64,000 bases of DNA, taken from NCBI GenBank assembly GCA_003260075.1, contig QLIY01000053.1, forward strand, positions 1,483-65,482, read 5' to 3'. Made by a program: the position numbers and the translations under genes. Position 1 is the first letter of the stretch. Each line of letters starts with the position of its first letter. Below the pieces are notes generated by a model. It was not told the DNA's origin and ran no database searches. It saw only the letters and a list, made by a program, of their open reading frames with translations. Below are positions 25,476 through 38,415 of this stretch, piece after piece. This DNA comes from Phallusia mammillata (Eukaryota; Chordata; Ascidiacea; Phlebobranchia; Ascidiidae).

Positions 25476-27235
25476 TCACAAAGATCGCTTCGAAACCAGT
25501 CACAAAAGTGTGTAAATGGGACAAAGGTGTCGGTATCTATTGCTAAAGGGTCAAAATGTTATTGTTGTTACCAAAGGTGTTGTCAGATGTTTTGTTGTCT
25601 CACGTGACGCACTAAAAAACGCAAAAAAACTTTAAACAGATGCTAAGCGAAATCGCTTCTGTCTGATCGTTGGTGCGCGAACCATCACAAGAAAAAGGCG
25701 TTCGAATTGCCACGTGCTTTTTATGAATGGATGACTGTAGTAGGAACCGCTTTGTGAATGTAGCGGCAGTCTCAAGCAGTTCACAGAACAGTCGTTTTTT
25801 GTATGGAAGCGTGTGTTTGGTTAGTGCTAATTAGTGGTATTTGTGGTGCAGTGCTAAAATTATTTGAATCAGTTTCCTCGTGTTTTGTTGTGATAGTTTA
25901 CGTAATCATGATGTGAAAGTGTAAGAATATGGTTTGTTTGAGAACATGAAATAAGTTGGTAGCTTTAGTTTAAAGAAACGGTATAACTCACTGATCGTCG
26001 TAAACATGCAAGGATTTTTATCTACAAACTGAAAAAGCAAACTTTCCTGAAGATCTAAATAGCTAACCGCGTGCGTAATACTGAAGTATCAAACCCTATT
26101 CATACGAGACCACTAGTTCAAACTTGTTGACTTTCCAGGGCTGTACGTTGTTGTTGGAAAATCGGAATTTTTTGCGATTCGTTTTACACAAAAATGCCTG
26201 AAATGTTTGCTACGTGACATGGTTTAGTTAAGGTTCTGCATCAATGGAAAGAACGTCTACTCTAAAACGTCAGCACAGGAAACGCCCAAACCACTACGCT
26301 TTTGCGACCAGTTAACAGTTATACGTGTCGCCAATAAGACTATACGTATAATACAACACTTGCGTAACCAGTCGCCTTGCTTTGTATAGCTTTGGACTAT
26401 GCGATTGTGGAATGTGTTGTTGCTGTAACGTGTGTTGTGAGCACCAAACGAACAGCTTGGCGTCTGTTTCTCGTTTTAGTCGTTTCCAAAAAATGCGCGT
26501 TTGTGCCGCTTTTAAGGGAATTCGAGCAGCGTCGCAAGCTGTTTACCAGACTTCAACTATTTCCTGTGTGGAAAATTGGACACACTATATGTGGTGTTTT
26601 TCTTCCGCAAAAACATGCAACAGTGCCTAGTCTGCCAATCAAGTACTAGAAAACGGATGGGCACTCTTGGTGGTCTCATTCATATCACAGAATTACACTG
26701 TTTAATTTGTACCACATGTTTTTTACTAAACAAGCTGAAGTCTTACCCTCTGTGTATTTTATTCTCTAAGCATTTGTCAATATGATTGACCTTGTCCAAT
26801 ATCAATCCTGAATAGGGTTTGCATGGTTTAAAGGATTTCCGTACTTAGAAAGTACCAATGATTCAGTTGACGATTGAATGATAATTTATTTAGGAAGTCC
26901 CTTGAAGTGGGAAGTAGGTATTTTATCATGCTGCGATTAGACACGTTTACTAGTTGACGCACCTATAACCAGAAATGCATGAATGTCATCAGGGTTACCG
27001 TTTTACAATTCAGTTTCTCTGTCTTCGAACAAAAAATCGTCACAATACAAACGTTCGAGTCTTACCATACACAAACATCACGTACTATACTACGGCCCAA
27101 TGCAATTCCCCGGCCCAAGGCTGTTTGCGTCACCGCCAAACAATTCAAGGCGATTGATTCCACTGTGTTTGTCGAACCGAAAAATTCTCAGGTGTGTTAT
27201 TCAAGTGCGAACTGCCCCTGGTAGAACCAATAGAG

Positions 27236-28620
27236 AAAATTCGCCAAAACCGTTTTGTCAAGTCACGGGGTAAATTCCTTAAATTGTGACGTCATTCTAA
27301 AAAAGGTGGAAGGCATTTCTCCTATCTGGCAGGTATATAACGTTGTTGGGGGGGGGGCGCCAAAATCGTTTTGTCAAGTCACGAGGTAAATTCCTTAAAT
27401 TGTGACGTCATTCTGAAAAAGGTGGAAGGCATTTCTCCTATCTGGCAGGTATATAACGTTGTTGTTGAGAACGACTGGCCAAAAAAAATGCCGAATCATC
27501 TACGTTTTTTGCTTTAAGTTCACCGTCCTAAAGTCAATAACGTCGTACTTTGCAAATAGATATATCAGCGGTTTTGAAGCAGGAAGGCGCAACGTGCGTT
27601 TCGAACATTGGTTTGTAAATTTACAACAGCAAAAAAACATTTTAAGAAGCATTGACGATAATCTCTTGAAACTTTCTTAATGTTAACCTCGTGGTAACAA
27701 ATAAGTGTAGCTAAATGCACTTGCTGAAGCAGCTATTAGTTAGCAAACGGGGGGGGGGAAAACGTGCGTTTCCAACATTGGTTTGTAAAGTTACAACAGC
27801 AAAAAAACATTTTAAGCATTGAAGATAATCTCTTGAAACTTTCTTAATTTTAACCTCATAAGTGTAGCTAAATGCACTTGCTGAAGCAGCTATTAGTTAG
27901 CAAACCAAAATAGTTTTATGAAAAAAATGCTAGGTGCGCGAAGGTCTGAACCAATATCGAAGAGAAGCATCAAGAAAAAAGTATCACTGCGCCGTATCAG
28001 TGTGAGGATTTGTGTATGTTGTCAGTAGATTTACGCCTAAAACAGTGTTTATCAACAGACAAAAAGTCGCTAGAAATGCCCGAGAGATCGAGACAAGATG
28101 TTAAAGAGCTGGTTCGAATACAACATCTATGTCCTACAGTATTACGTCATAATGGCATCTGTTGATTGTAACGTCATCACACTTTCATATGCGCAAGGGT
28201 GAAGTAGCGAAATCCTTCGAGAGTCAGCAAGTCCGTTTAATATGTAAAACTTAGTGCCACGACCTATAAGTACGGCTTACTGTGGGGGGGGGGCCACTCT
28301 TTCATCGCCGCAAGGGTGAAATCCTTCGAGAGTCAGCAAGTCCCTTTAATATGTAAAACTTAGTGCCACGACCTATAAGTACGGCTTACTGTACCAGTAT
28401 TCAGTCAATCATAGCGACCTTTCCACAATGGAACAAAAAAATAACCCAAAAAATGTAGGTCGTTTATATCTCAATACCAAAGGTGATGAAAACAGGTTTT
28501 AAGCAAAGGGGGGGGGGATCATAGCGACCTTTCCACAATGAAACAAAAAAATAACCCAAAAAATTTAGATCGTTTATATCTCAATACCAAAGGTGATGAA
28601 AACAGGTTTTAAGCAAAATA
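27236..28620 (+). repeat. Four consecutive poly-G duplications
   Basis: G runs at 27348-27357, 27749-27758, 28284-28293 and 28508-28517 each separate two near-identical copies of 90-140 bases (for example the copies of TCACGGGGTAAATTCCTTAA and of TCATAGCGACCTTTCCACAA). Copies differ by single substitutions and short indels, as two haplotypes would. Confidence 0.75.
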
Positions 28621-29464
28621 TTTATTTGTTTTAGTTAATAATATAGGATATATAATAGGATACCAAAGGGGACTTATACGAATATATGACTTGTCAACGT
28701 ATACTGAAGTCAAAAAAGGAACTGCTAGGAGCATATATTACGTCAGTATTGCGTAGGGCAAATCAAAACAAACAAACATGCTTTAATTTATTGATCGAAA
28801 CAGAAACTGAATCGATACACATAACGTCATTGATTGGATTTGCAATCGCGAATCTCTCAAAGCTCATTTTTTCCAAATTTCAGCCAATTATTTTCGCTGA
28901 CATGTCACGAATTTTGTTTGCCATCTATTATCGATTTGTATGATGAGCTGATGACGTTGCGTATCGCAAAGTCCTACGGGGTTTGGCCTGAATTAAGGCG
29001 AGATTCTGTTGGCAGCAAGTGTAAAAAGATGTTTGTAAAATTCGTGTTGATAACTCGGGTTCAGATAGGTTTTGTGATCCAAAAAGGAAACTCAACCGCG
29101 ATGGTTCGTTAAATTCGTTGTAAAATGAAGGTGGATTGTAAAATTTGGAATATAATTAAGTACAACAAAAAAGCTTTTACGGCAGTTTAATGGAATAAGC
29201 AAAAACTGCTTGTATATGACCTGATGTAAGGCAGCTTGAAAGTTGAAAAACAACAGTCGGCTACTTAGACATGGTATGGTTTATGACAGCAAATTTGCTT
29301 CTTCTGCCCGTATGCATATGTGGCACGTATATTGACGAAAGTTTTACTTACCCAATGAACCTTATCTTAAACAAACACGTTCAGTTGTTTTTTTATGCCG
29401 CAGATATATAATTTATTTTTGCTACAAATCTTGCTTTGAACGAAATTTTGCACTTTCACATAAA

Positions 29465-32400
29465 ATGGCACCGAGAGACCCTGAACAACCGGTGACCGAA
29501 AATCTGTTGGCAATTTCCAACGGCGAAACTTGTTCTGAAAGTACAAGGGAAGTAAAGCACCACACTGGACACGATGAGAAGATATCATGTGGACCAGTGA
29601 AAGTGAAAAGCGAAACTCTGCTCATTTTACTAACAATCGCAGGTAAGTTCTGACTTGTGAAAGTAGCCATCATAACGTACATTGAGTGTCATAAGGGAAT
29701 AGGTTTAAAAACGGGATATTTTTTGGTTATGTCAGCAAATAGAATTTGTGATGTAAAAGAACTGTTTTACCTTGTTAAAATTTCTAATATAAAATGCAAA
29801 CATGCTTTTGGGGGTATTCAAGCACTCATTAGCAGGCTTATAGCAGTTTGTTACAAAACAATTACACAAAAATCAGCACCGTCAACAAGAAACATCGAAG
29901 TTGCAAGGGAAAAATCGCGATTTAAACAATAAAGTGATGTATCGGACCTAATGAATTCGACAATATTAGTGTTATATTTTGCCAAGTCCGTGGACGCAAA
30001 TAAGTCTGTGAAAAGTTACAATGAGTTCGCAAACAAATCACGAAAAACAAAAAAAAATAACTTTATACTTTCTCGTTATTTTCCATTTCTATCCAGTCCG
30101 CTAGCGGTTATCTCGACACAAAAATTGTCCGGGATATAAAAAAAAAGTTAAGAAACACTGTGCAAATCGAAAACCCCAGTCGGTTAACCCATTTGCTTTG
30201 TATGTTATAGGCGTTGTTCTGGGTTTGATTCTCGGCTTTTCAATTCGAACAAGCGACCCATCACCCGAAGTCATTATCATCGTAATGTTTCCAGGAGAAC
30301 TGCTAATGCGTATGCTAAAGATGCTGATTATTCCAGTTATAATCACAAGCATTGTCACAGGTAACGTTGCTACTAATCGTTTGCTTTCAAAACTTTTTCA
30401 AGAAATACTTGATGTGACTAAGGCATAATGCTGGTGAAATCCGAACGTTTGGGAGGGACATAATTCCCGCAATATTAAAATTTGTTCAGTGCTTTTAGTT
30501 AGATTTTAAACGAAAGCGTGTCATAAACGGATGGCTAATTACCCACACATGAATACCCAACATCCAAAACTTCACTCCCACCACCAACTATAATTTAGCG
30601 GTAGCTCAACGTATCATCGTGAAACATTATGGGTGGACTGTAATTGGAATAGCCGCTATCGCGGTTTAGATTCCTTCTTATCGCTTCTGTAGCGCACGGG
30701 GAGCGGCGATTGCCTTCTAAGAAAGGTTTTAAATTTCAATACGCGCCAGGCGGACGGAAATCGTGTGCCTGATGCCAGCGGTGCCACACATAACGATACT
30801 GACAAACCCAAAAAGATTACATCTTGAAGTTTTAAGGCGTGTTTTGTCATGTAGATTCGCTATGTAAACAATACAATATGAGAAAAATATTATCTTGACA
30901 TCTGTTCTAAATTGTTTTGCCCATTCAGTCAACAACAAACGTACGGTTTCCAAAATAGGGTGCATTTGGCATTTTAGAGGTGTCACCATAACAGTAATAA
31001 AACTTTTGCTAATGTCAAAAAAACTGCAGACAAATGTTTCACTCTAACAAGTCGATGTAAAAAAAACTAATCTTATTAAACCCTGAATACAGCATTCCAC
31101 GATATCAGTTAGCTAATGGACAGGCATATAAAACGTCAAAGCTTTTGATTGTGAACAAAGTTTTTACTGCGAACCAAAAAACTTGTTCACCAGGTCTAAA
31201 AAAAACTCTTTTTATCGTTGTAGGGCTAGCAAACTTGGAAACAGGAAAAAGCGGAAAAATAGGTGGCCACGCAGTTGCGTACTACTTGGCAACCACAACA
31301 CTGGCAGTCGTCCTGGGCATTACACTGGTCAGCATTATTCAACCAGGCCGAGGCGGATTTAACAAAGACGATGTCCAGGCGGAAAACGAAGATCGTGTTA
31401 TATCGACCATGGACACTTTTCTCGATTTGATAAGGTAAGGACTTGAAAATAAATGAGAGTCTAACAAGTTGATCAGGGACTGATAAGGCTTTTTGCGTTA
31501 ACGACGACCACGATAAACATTTCAAAGATACGAAATTGTAACAAGCATAACTGACCACGAACACCTAGCTATTGGTTAGGAACGAAAACGTTATAACTTT
31601 GCGACTTTAGGGGGGGGGGTGGTAAGCATAGCCTAGCTTGTAAAGTCTTCAAAAGACCAAAGCGTTGCAAAGACTTTTGTATCGCAAATTTAGGCCAGGG
31701 GGGGGGGAAAGGCTTTTTGCGTTAACGATGACCACGATAAACATTTCAAAACTACGAAATTGTAACAAGCATAACTGACCACGATCACCTAGCTATTGGT
31801 TAGGAACGAAAACGTTATAACTTTGCGACTTTAAAAAGCAAACTTTGCTCAAACAATCGTATTACTTGCCGTATTAAACGAATGTGAGTTTAAGGATCTC
31901 CATATTGTTGAGATTCAGTAAACTTAAATTCTCATGAACATTTTGTTTTGTTTTTTACAGAAACATTTTTCCAAGCAACATCATTGCTGCCTGCTTTCAA
32001 TTGGTAAGTTGCAATTTTCACTTTTTTGTGTTTTACTTGTTGCATGGTATAAAGCGGTTTTGGCGTTTATGCATATTCGGTGTTTCCATAATAATACTGT
32101 TGTTTTGTTATCCACGTTATTTGGATGTATGTAAGTTGACAAGACAGCAGTGTATTCCTCATTTTCCAGGCAAATTTACTTGTATTCACGGATTTTGTAT
32201 TCCTCTGTTTACGAGGGGGGGGGGGTTGTGTTTTACTTGTTGCATGCTATAAAGCGGTTTTGGCGTTTATGCATATTCGGTGTGTCCATAATAATACTGT
32301 TGTTTTGTTATCCACGTTATTGGGATGTATGTAAGTTGACAAGACAGCATTGTATTCCTCATTTTGCAGGCAAATTTACTTGTATTCACGGATTTTGTAT

Positions 32401-35400
32401 TCCTCTGTTTACGATAAGTTAAGGTACAATAACGAAGTGTTAACAATTGGAAGTTTCATCGCAGATTTTAACGCTTATGTGTGGTGCTGTGGTGTTTTTG
32501 TGCAACCTTGTTTTTGCTCAGGTCCGCTCTAACCGGACTCAACATTGCACACGCTCCCAGGAGGTTTAGCTCACTTAAGCAGAAATCTATTTCTTTGGAA
32601 GAAACTTGTTAGTGACCTCCAGTGGCAGACTGCGTTTGCATTTTGAATGGTTTCGAAATCCAGTTTATTTTGTGTCTCTTTCTCGTATGTGGTTCTTGTA
32701 CGGTTAAAAGTAAAAGTTATTGCTAAAACAGTTTCGTATGCGTATAAAACAAACTTGACAGAAATAAATCTATCAAAACAATGAAGGATGATGTTAAATC
32801 ATCCTAAAAACGATAAAATTGAATCAATACCTAGGCGATCAGTTTTTAAAAAAATCTAAAAATAACGTGTTTAATCCGTTGTGTTTTCGATTTCAGGATC
32901 GAACAAAGCTAACGCCGATCTTCAACAAAATTGATGAAAACTCGGTCGTGAATTTGACGGGAAACGTAACATATAACGTACCAGTCGGATACAAACGAGA
33001 ACTTGAAAAGGTTGGCAGCACCAATGTTCTCGGTAAGCATAGCTTGTAAAGTCTCCAAAAGACCAAAGCGTTGCAAAGACTTTTGTATCGCAAATTTAGG
33101 CCACTTGTCGCAACGCAAGTACAATTGTATAGGAAAACAAAAGTCATCTATTTCACTGATCAAATATAAATCAAAAATAATTATCTATTTTGGATTATCA
33201 ATGTGCCCACATAATATATATGATGGGACCCATCTACATACTAGACCGACCTATAGCCGTGCTACAACGACGGGAACGAATACTCCGAGATTTTGGAAGA
33301 CATAAAGTTTACGTAATTTAAGACCGTTTTGAGGCCATATTTCGTTTTTGCGTAATCAATGTGTAAAATTAATTTGGGTACTTTAAGGTATTTGCAAAAA
33401 ACAATTACCAAGAGTATGGCAATATAAAACATATTAAGTGTCTGATTACCTATTCTACGTGTTGTTTGACTTGTTTAAATGCAAACATGAGGATACGTCT
33501 GAAACACGGCATCATCTGTATCTTTTTCAAATGCAAACAAGTAAAACAAAGGATTTTGAAACACAAACCACAATTTTGACAATATTCTACTTTACAGGTC
33601 TTATTTCGTTTTGTGTCCTGTTTGGAGTTGTAATAGCTCGAATCGAAAAAGAAGCCAAAATCGTCAAAGATTTCTTCAATTCACTTAACCACATTTGGGG
33701 GGGGGGTGTCGAAACATTGGGTTTATATGTGGTAAGTACAATTTTCAAAGACCTGAATAAACTTAAACACAAAACTGGCAGAAAGCCTGCATGTACTGAT
33801 GCAAGGTTCACTGATAATTTTGCGAAACCGGCTAAAAATATCTACTTTATACTGTGTACATTAAAAAATAATCAAAGGGGGGGGGGTTGTGTAAAATTAA
33901 TTCGGGTACTTAAATGTATTTGCAAAAAACAATTACCAAGAGTATGGCAATATAAAACATATTAAATGTCGGATTACCTATTCTACGTGTTGTTTGCCTT
34001 GTTTAAATGCAAACATGGGAATACGTCTGAAACACGGCATCATCTGTATCTTTTTTAAATGCAAACATGTAAAACAAAGTTTTTTAAAACACAAACCACA
34101 ATTTTGAGAATATTCTACTTTACAGGTCTTATTTCATTTTGTGTCCTGTTTGGAGTTGTAATAGCTCGAATCGGAGAAGAAGCCAAAATCGTCAAAGATT
34201 TCTTCAATTCACTTAACCACATTTTCATGCGCATGATTATGTTCATTATTTGGTAAGAAAACAGTACGCAACATTTATTTGGTTCATAACTTTTGTTAAA
34301 AAATCAAAACCTTTCTAATTTCAAATCGTAACAGGTACTCCCCGATCGGCATTTGCAGTTTAACAGCTGGCAATCTCCTTAAAATGAAAAGTTTTCAAAT
34401 CCTCGTCGAAACATTGGGATTATATGTGGTAAGTACGATTTCAAACACCTTAATATTAACTTAAACACAAAACTGGCAGAAAACCTGCATGTACTGATGC
34501 AAGGTTCACTGATAATTTTGCGAAAACGGCTAAAAATATCTACTTTATACTGTGTACATTAAAAAATAATCAAAAATTTAAGTATGTCTCAGCAAGTTCT
34601 ATGCAAATTTTAAATAATTGGCAAACCATAAAAAACACAGATTTACCTTATCTTTGCAAATATTCATAGGTCACTGTGATAAGCGGTTTAGTGATTCATT
34701 GTGTTGTGGTGCTTCCACTCATTTACTGGTTGATGACACGCAAAAATCCATTCCGATTCTTCATGGGAATCGCTCAAGCTTTTTTGACCGCGCTCGGGAC
34801 TGGATCAAGGTAGGCTAAAACAATATGATTTGACTGTGAAAAAAGCAAGTGTAATGCGATACGGCTGTGTGTTGCATTTGACATAGGAGGTTTACATAAT
34901 ACCAACTTAATACGAACGCAGTATGTTCATCTAACAAGTACAATGCTAACATATTAACAAATTGTTACGCTGTTACGACCAGAAAAAACTGATCGGTCAC
35001 TAAAAAAGAAACATTTTCGCACGCCACACATATTATGCTCCTCTCTTGAAGTCACATAACTGTTAGTTTAAAGATAACAGGCTGCACACCCCTTGCAATA
35101 AAACATGTTGTATCCTGCACAAAAGCAATGGTGGCGTTACGACATTCCGTAACAAGTATATTAGTACAAGCCAGGTCTGCACATTAAAGGGATTTAACAA
35201 CCAATAGAGACGATTTGCCAAGAATAGCCATGGTACATTAGGAAATATTTTACATAAAAATATGGAAATGCATTTTATTACTGCAACGTGCGGTGGTGTT
35301 TCAAAATCGGACTTTAAACCTGGTATTTTTAACGACTAAAGGCAGAATAATAGCGGTAGCCTGCGATACTTCCTGACAAACCTGATGCAGTATTTGAACG

Positions 35401-37017
35401 TTGCAATTAAAAAATTAACCGTAGTACGAAAATTGGGACAAAAAATAGTAAATACCGGCACCGAAGTTAGTTTCTGTGCAAACACTGGCGCAAACCAAAT
35501 ATAGCAAATTTGTAGTTACAAAATAGAACTGTCAAAACGAACAAACATACCAGTCCTATTTTAATATTTGACTAGATACATTTTTCAAAACTCATGCTGT
35601 CAAATATCCACAATTGTCCTAATTAAAACTTGAACAAAAACTTGGTATTTTGTTTTTAGTGCTGGGACTCTTCCTGTAACGATCAGATGCCTTGAACGAG
35701 GGGGGGGGGTGCTGTCACTAGTCCCAATATCCACAACTGTCCTAATTAAAACTTGAACAAAAACTTATTTCGTTTTTAGTGCTGGGACTCTTCCTGTAAC
35801 GATCAGATGCCTTGAACGAAATCTGAACATTGATGAAAGAATTACGCGGTTTGTACTGCCGCTTGGCGCTACAATGAACATGGATGGCACAGCCTTGTTG
35901 GAAGGGGTAGCTGCCATTACAGTTGCACAGATGTACGGGTACACCTTGTCCTTTGGTCAGATACTCACAATTAGGTAAGCAAAGAAGGGGTAAAGCATAG
36001 GTTTCCAATCTCGTTTTCGCATTTTAATGAAAGCTTTTACTGAAATTGCTGTCTATCCATGCTACTAAAAACTAAAACAATCCAATCTATTTAGTATGAA
36101 AAGGGACTTATTCTTGAAAATGCAAACTGTTTAAAGGTGTGACACAACATTCAGGTTGGAGACATCTAGGGTTGACAGTTTTATTTAACATGCAAAGGAA
36201 AATAAACATTTGTGTAAAACAGGATTTTCAAACTTGCAAAAAATTTATGTGAGTTTTTGCTTGACAAATTATCACCTTTTTAGTTTTTTTCCATTGTTTG
36301 TTACAGCATAACAGCCACAATGGGGGGGGGGGAATTTTCAAACTTGCAAAAAAGTTATGTGAGTTTTTGCTGGACAAATTATCACCTTTTTAATTTTTTT
36401 CCATTGTTTGTTACAGCATAACAGCCACAATGGCTAGCATCGGAGCCGCTGCAATCCCAAGTGCTGGACTTGTTACATTGCTTCTTGTGCTCACAGCGAT
36501 TGGTGTTCCTACTGAAGCTGTTGGACTGCTGTGGTCCATTGACTGGTTCCTGTAAGTATAAAGTAACACATAATATAGAAAAAACGTTCATAATCAATAC
36601 AAAGCTATATGCTGCTTCTAGAACGAGGCAAAAAATCAATTACAATGGAAATAAAGTAATGTGGTTTAGTTTTGCACCAAATTACATTGCGCTTTAACAT
36701 TCAACCAAACCTTCAATACATAAATTCTGTATTGCAAGCCTAGCATTACTCCATACATAATTATACATTTTTTTGATTTTATTGTTTACAGCGACAGAAT
36801 CCGTACAGCTGTCAATGTATTTGGTGACTGTATTGGTGCAGGCATTGTACAACACCTAAACCAAGACATCTTGAAGCAGATTAAGGCTGAGGAAAAACGT
36901 GAATCACTTAAAAGCCAGAGCAGCGATGACTCTGGACATCTGAAAGCCCCACAAGAAGCCCCACTAACTGACAGTGGTTTGAGTATGGATGATAATAAAC
37001 GTGATTCTATTGTGTGA
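29465..37017 (+). CDS. SLC1 gene 1: EAAT-type glutamate/aspartate transporter
   Basis: Eleven exons with consistent phases: 29465-29642, 30211-30360, 31224-31434, 31961-32003, 32897-33032, 34126-34252, 34335-34428, 34670-34809, 35780-35974, 36417-36551, 36792-37017; 544 residues. Landmarks: [16 protein letters not shown] (TM2), [15 protein letters not shown]-glycosylation sites near NLTGNVT in the extracellular loop, [12 protein letters not shown] (TM5), GTGSSAGTLP (hairpin 1), [18 protein letters not shown] (TM7), [11 protein letters not shown] (hairpin 2) and [12 protein letters not shown] (TM8). Glu401 matches the proton-coupling glutamate of EAATs (E373 of EAAC1); Asp471 and Arg474 match the substrate amino- and carboxylate-binding residues. 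The C-terminus RDSIV fits a class I PDZ ligand. This predicts a plasma-membrane Na+/H+/K+-coupled acidic amino acid carrier. It is convergent with gene 2. Introns hold several allelic duplications. Confidence 0.9.
31435..31960 (+). other. Misassembled intron with an inserted fragment between two G runs
   Basis: The G runs 31610-31619 and 31698-31707 bracket 31620-31697, which matches 33032-33102, the start of intron 5 of the same gene, including its GGTAAGCATAG donor context. After the second G run the bases of 31480-31609 repeat. A fragment from 1.4 kb downstream has thus been placed here by the assembly. Confidence 0.75.
32004..32415 (+). repeat. Intron 4 duplication around poly-G 32215-32225
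   Basis: Bases from about 32030 to 32214 are repeated at 32226-32413 with a few substitutions (for instance GCATGGTAT against GCATGCTAT). No exon is included. Confidence 0.8.
33363..34120 (+). pseudogene. Extra partial copies of exons 6 and 7 of SLC1 gene 1
   Basis: Bases 33598-33696 repeat exon 34126-34252 up to the residues SLNHI, then a G run (33697-33706) interrupts. After it, 33707-33732 match the 3' end of exon 34335-34428 (ETLGLYV) with its GTAAGT donor. A second G run (33877-33886) follows and the intron sequence restarts. The copy has IEKEAK where the full exon has IGEEAK. Allelic contig fragments explain this better than exon duplication. Confidence 0.75.
35610..35779 (+). pseudogene. 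Truncated second copy of the start of exon 9, SLC1 gene 1
   Basis: Bases 35660-35699 copy the first 40 bases of exon 35780-35974, cut by G run 35700-35709. The intron then restarts and leads into the full exon. A similar case is at 36307-36332, where the first bases of exon 36417-36551 are followed by a G run (36322-36332). Confidence 0.75.
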
Positions 37018-37607
37018 CAGTAATACTGTGTTGTGAACCCAATGACCTCACTTATGTTGTGTTCTGTACATCAATCCACTTATCTTGTACATATGAGAAC
37101 ACTGAAATAACTTGTGTGAGTGTAGGACTAAGTGTTCATTAGTGTGCTATTGAAGCATTGTTTACCATCTTTCTTTTGCATCAACCAAAAATGTTTTAAA
37201 CATTTTTTTCTTTGCTTTTAAGATATTTTTTATTATGAACTGCTTTGTTGATACAACAGTGATAAAACAACTCCATTATCTTGAGTATTAGATTGGAATG
37301 TATAACATCCATGACATACCACAAAAATCATACAACAAACAAGACTAAATTGGTCTTTGTTTCTAACCATCTGCCATTAACTTTATAGGAAGCAAAATAT
37401 AAAAAAATAGTTTAATCATGACAATGCAATATTTCTTAATATTTATAGTTTAACATTTTCTTCAAAGAAATGGACTCATTTTATATAGTTGCTTGCATAT
37501 CATGAACATACATGGACAGAAATTGAAATGTATTTTACCTAATCTGCATCATTTTTGTGTTGACGTGAGTGATCTCATACTTTTGTATAAAACACTTGCA
37601 TTGTTAA

Positions 37608-37613
37608 AATAAA
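37608..37613 (+). terminator. Candidate polyadenylation signal of SLC1 gene 1
   Basis: AATAAA occurs 591 bases after the TGA stop, in an AT-rich stretch that would be the 3' UTR. No cDNA end is available to confirm use. Confidence 0.4.
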
Positions 37614-38099
37614 ACATGTTTGCAAAACACAGTTTTCTGTATCTGTAACAAAATTATATTGTAATGTGCACTTGTCAAGCAAGCTGTCTGAAAAACAATG
37701 AGTAAAAGTAAAAAAAAGTTTAACATTAGGACCAAGGGCAGATAACAAAAATATTTGGCGATTGTTTTTAACAGTGAAGAATTTGGCCAATTACAAATTG
37801 TTTATGGAATGTTTTACCATGTAAAGCAAATACTTAAGCTAAAATTACAAACGTCATTCAGATCAAGTCATCGTTCTTGGGAAGAAGTGTATAAACAAAT
37901 GGTCTAATTAGGCAAATGGTGAAATGTTTATATGTGACATTATAAATTACACCTTTAAAACCATTTCAATATCAAAGTGTAATTAGAGTAGAACAACTAA
38001 TTTACCAAGCCACTATGTTGAAACAAAGTGCAAAGTGATTGGAGGACTTATCCACCAGGTTAACTGCATAATGTCTTCATTTTTTTTTTGTATTTTTCA

Positions 38100-38415
38100 A
38101 CAATCAGGCGGCAGTCCGAGAACTGAAATATGCCCTTTGTCATACACGGGGTTCCAACCCAGGATACTCCCGGGGACGAATCCAGATCAGGTTTTGTATA
38201 CGGGGGGGGGGGGTGACTTATCCACCAGGTTAACTGCACAATGTCTTCATTTTTTTTGTATTTTTCGACAATCAGGCGGCAGTCCGAGAACTGAAATATG
38301 CCCTTTGTGGTACACGGGGTTCGAACCCAGGATACTCCCGGGGACGAATCCAGATCAGGTTTTGTATACGGGTCAGGCGCGCCAGGCCATTCGGCCAAGT
38401 TCCCGGCCAATTTCT
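38100..38415 (-). mobile_element. tRNA-derived SINE, present in two poly-G-joined copies
   Basis: On the minus strand the order is CTTGGCCGAATGGCCTGG (A-box like TGGCCGAATGGC) followed about 70 bases later by TGGGTTCGAACCCCGTGTAC (B-box GGTTCGAACCC), an RNA polymerase III promoter pair. The full copy is about 38280-38410. A copy lacking the A-box end is at 38100-38201, cut by the G run 38202-38213. It lies between the convergent SLC1 genes 1 and 2. The spacing and the long body argue against a functional tRNA. Confidence 0.65.

Larger units (their letters stand above)
17091..29464. other. 12-kb stretch without a supported gene
   Basis: Only short ORFs with no recognisable domain or splice framework occur on either strand. 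The stretch holds an 86-base G run, a 28-bp tandem repeat, several poly-G-separated duplications, E-box CACGTG sites (25601-25606, 25711-25716) and palindromic TGACGTCA sites (about 20982-20989, 27287-27294). It includes the upstream region of SLC1 gene 1. A long-range regulatory region, rapidly evolving or non-coding RNA genes, or simply intergenic DNA are all possible. Confidence 0.5.

Noticed and set aside
26377-26785. Cluster of overlapping plus-strand ORFs
   Set aside because: Three frames are open over the same bases, a chance pattern; no splice sites, domain or codon bias favour one.
38250-38410. Functional tRNA gene
   Set aside because: A- and B-box-like motifs exist but the spacing and body do not fold as a tRNA; it was called a SINE.
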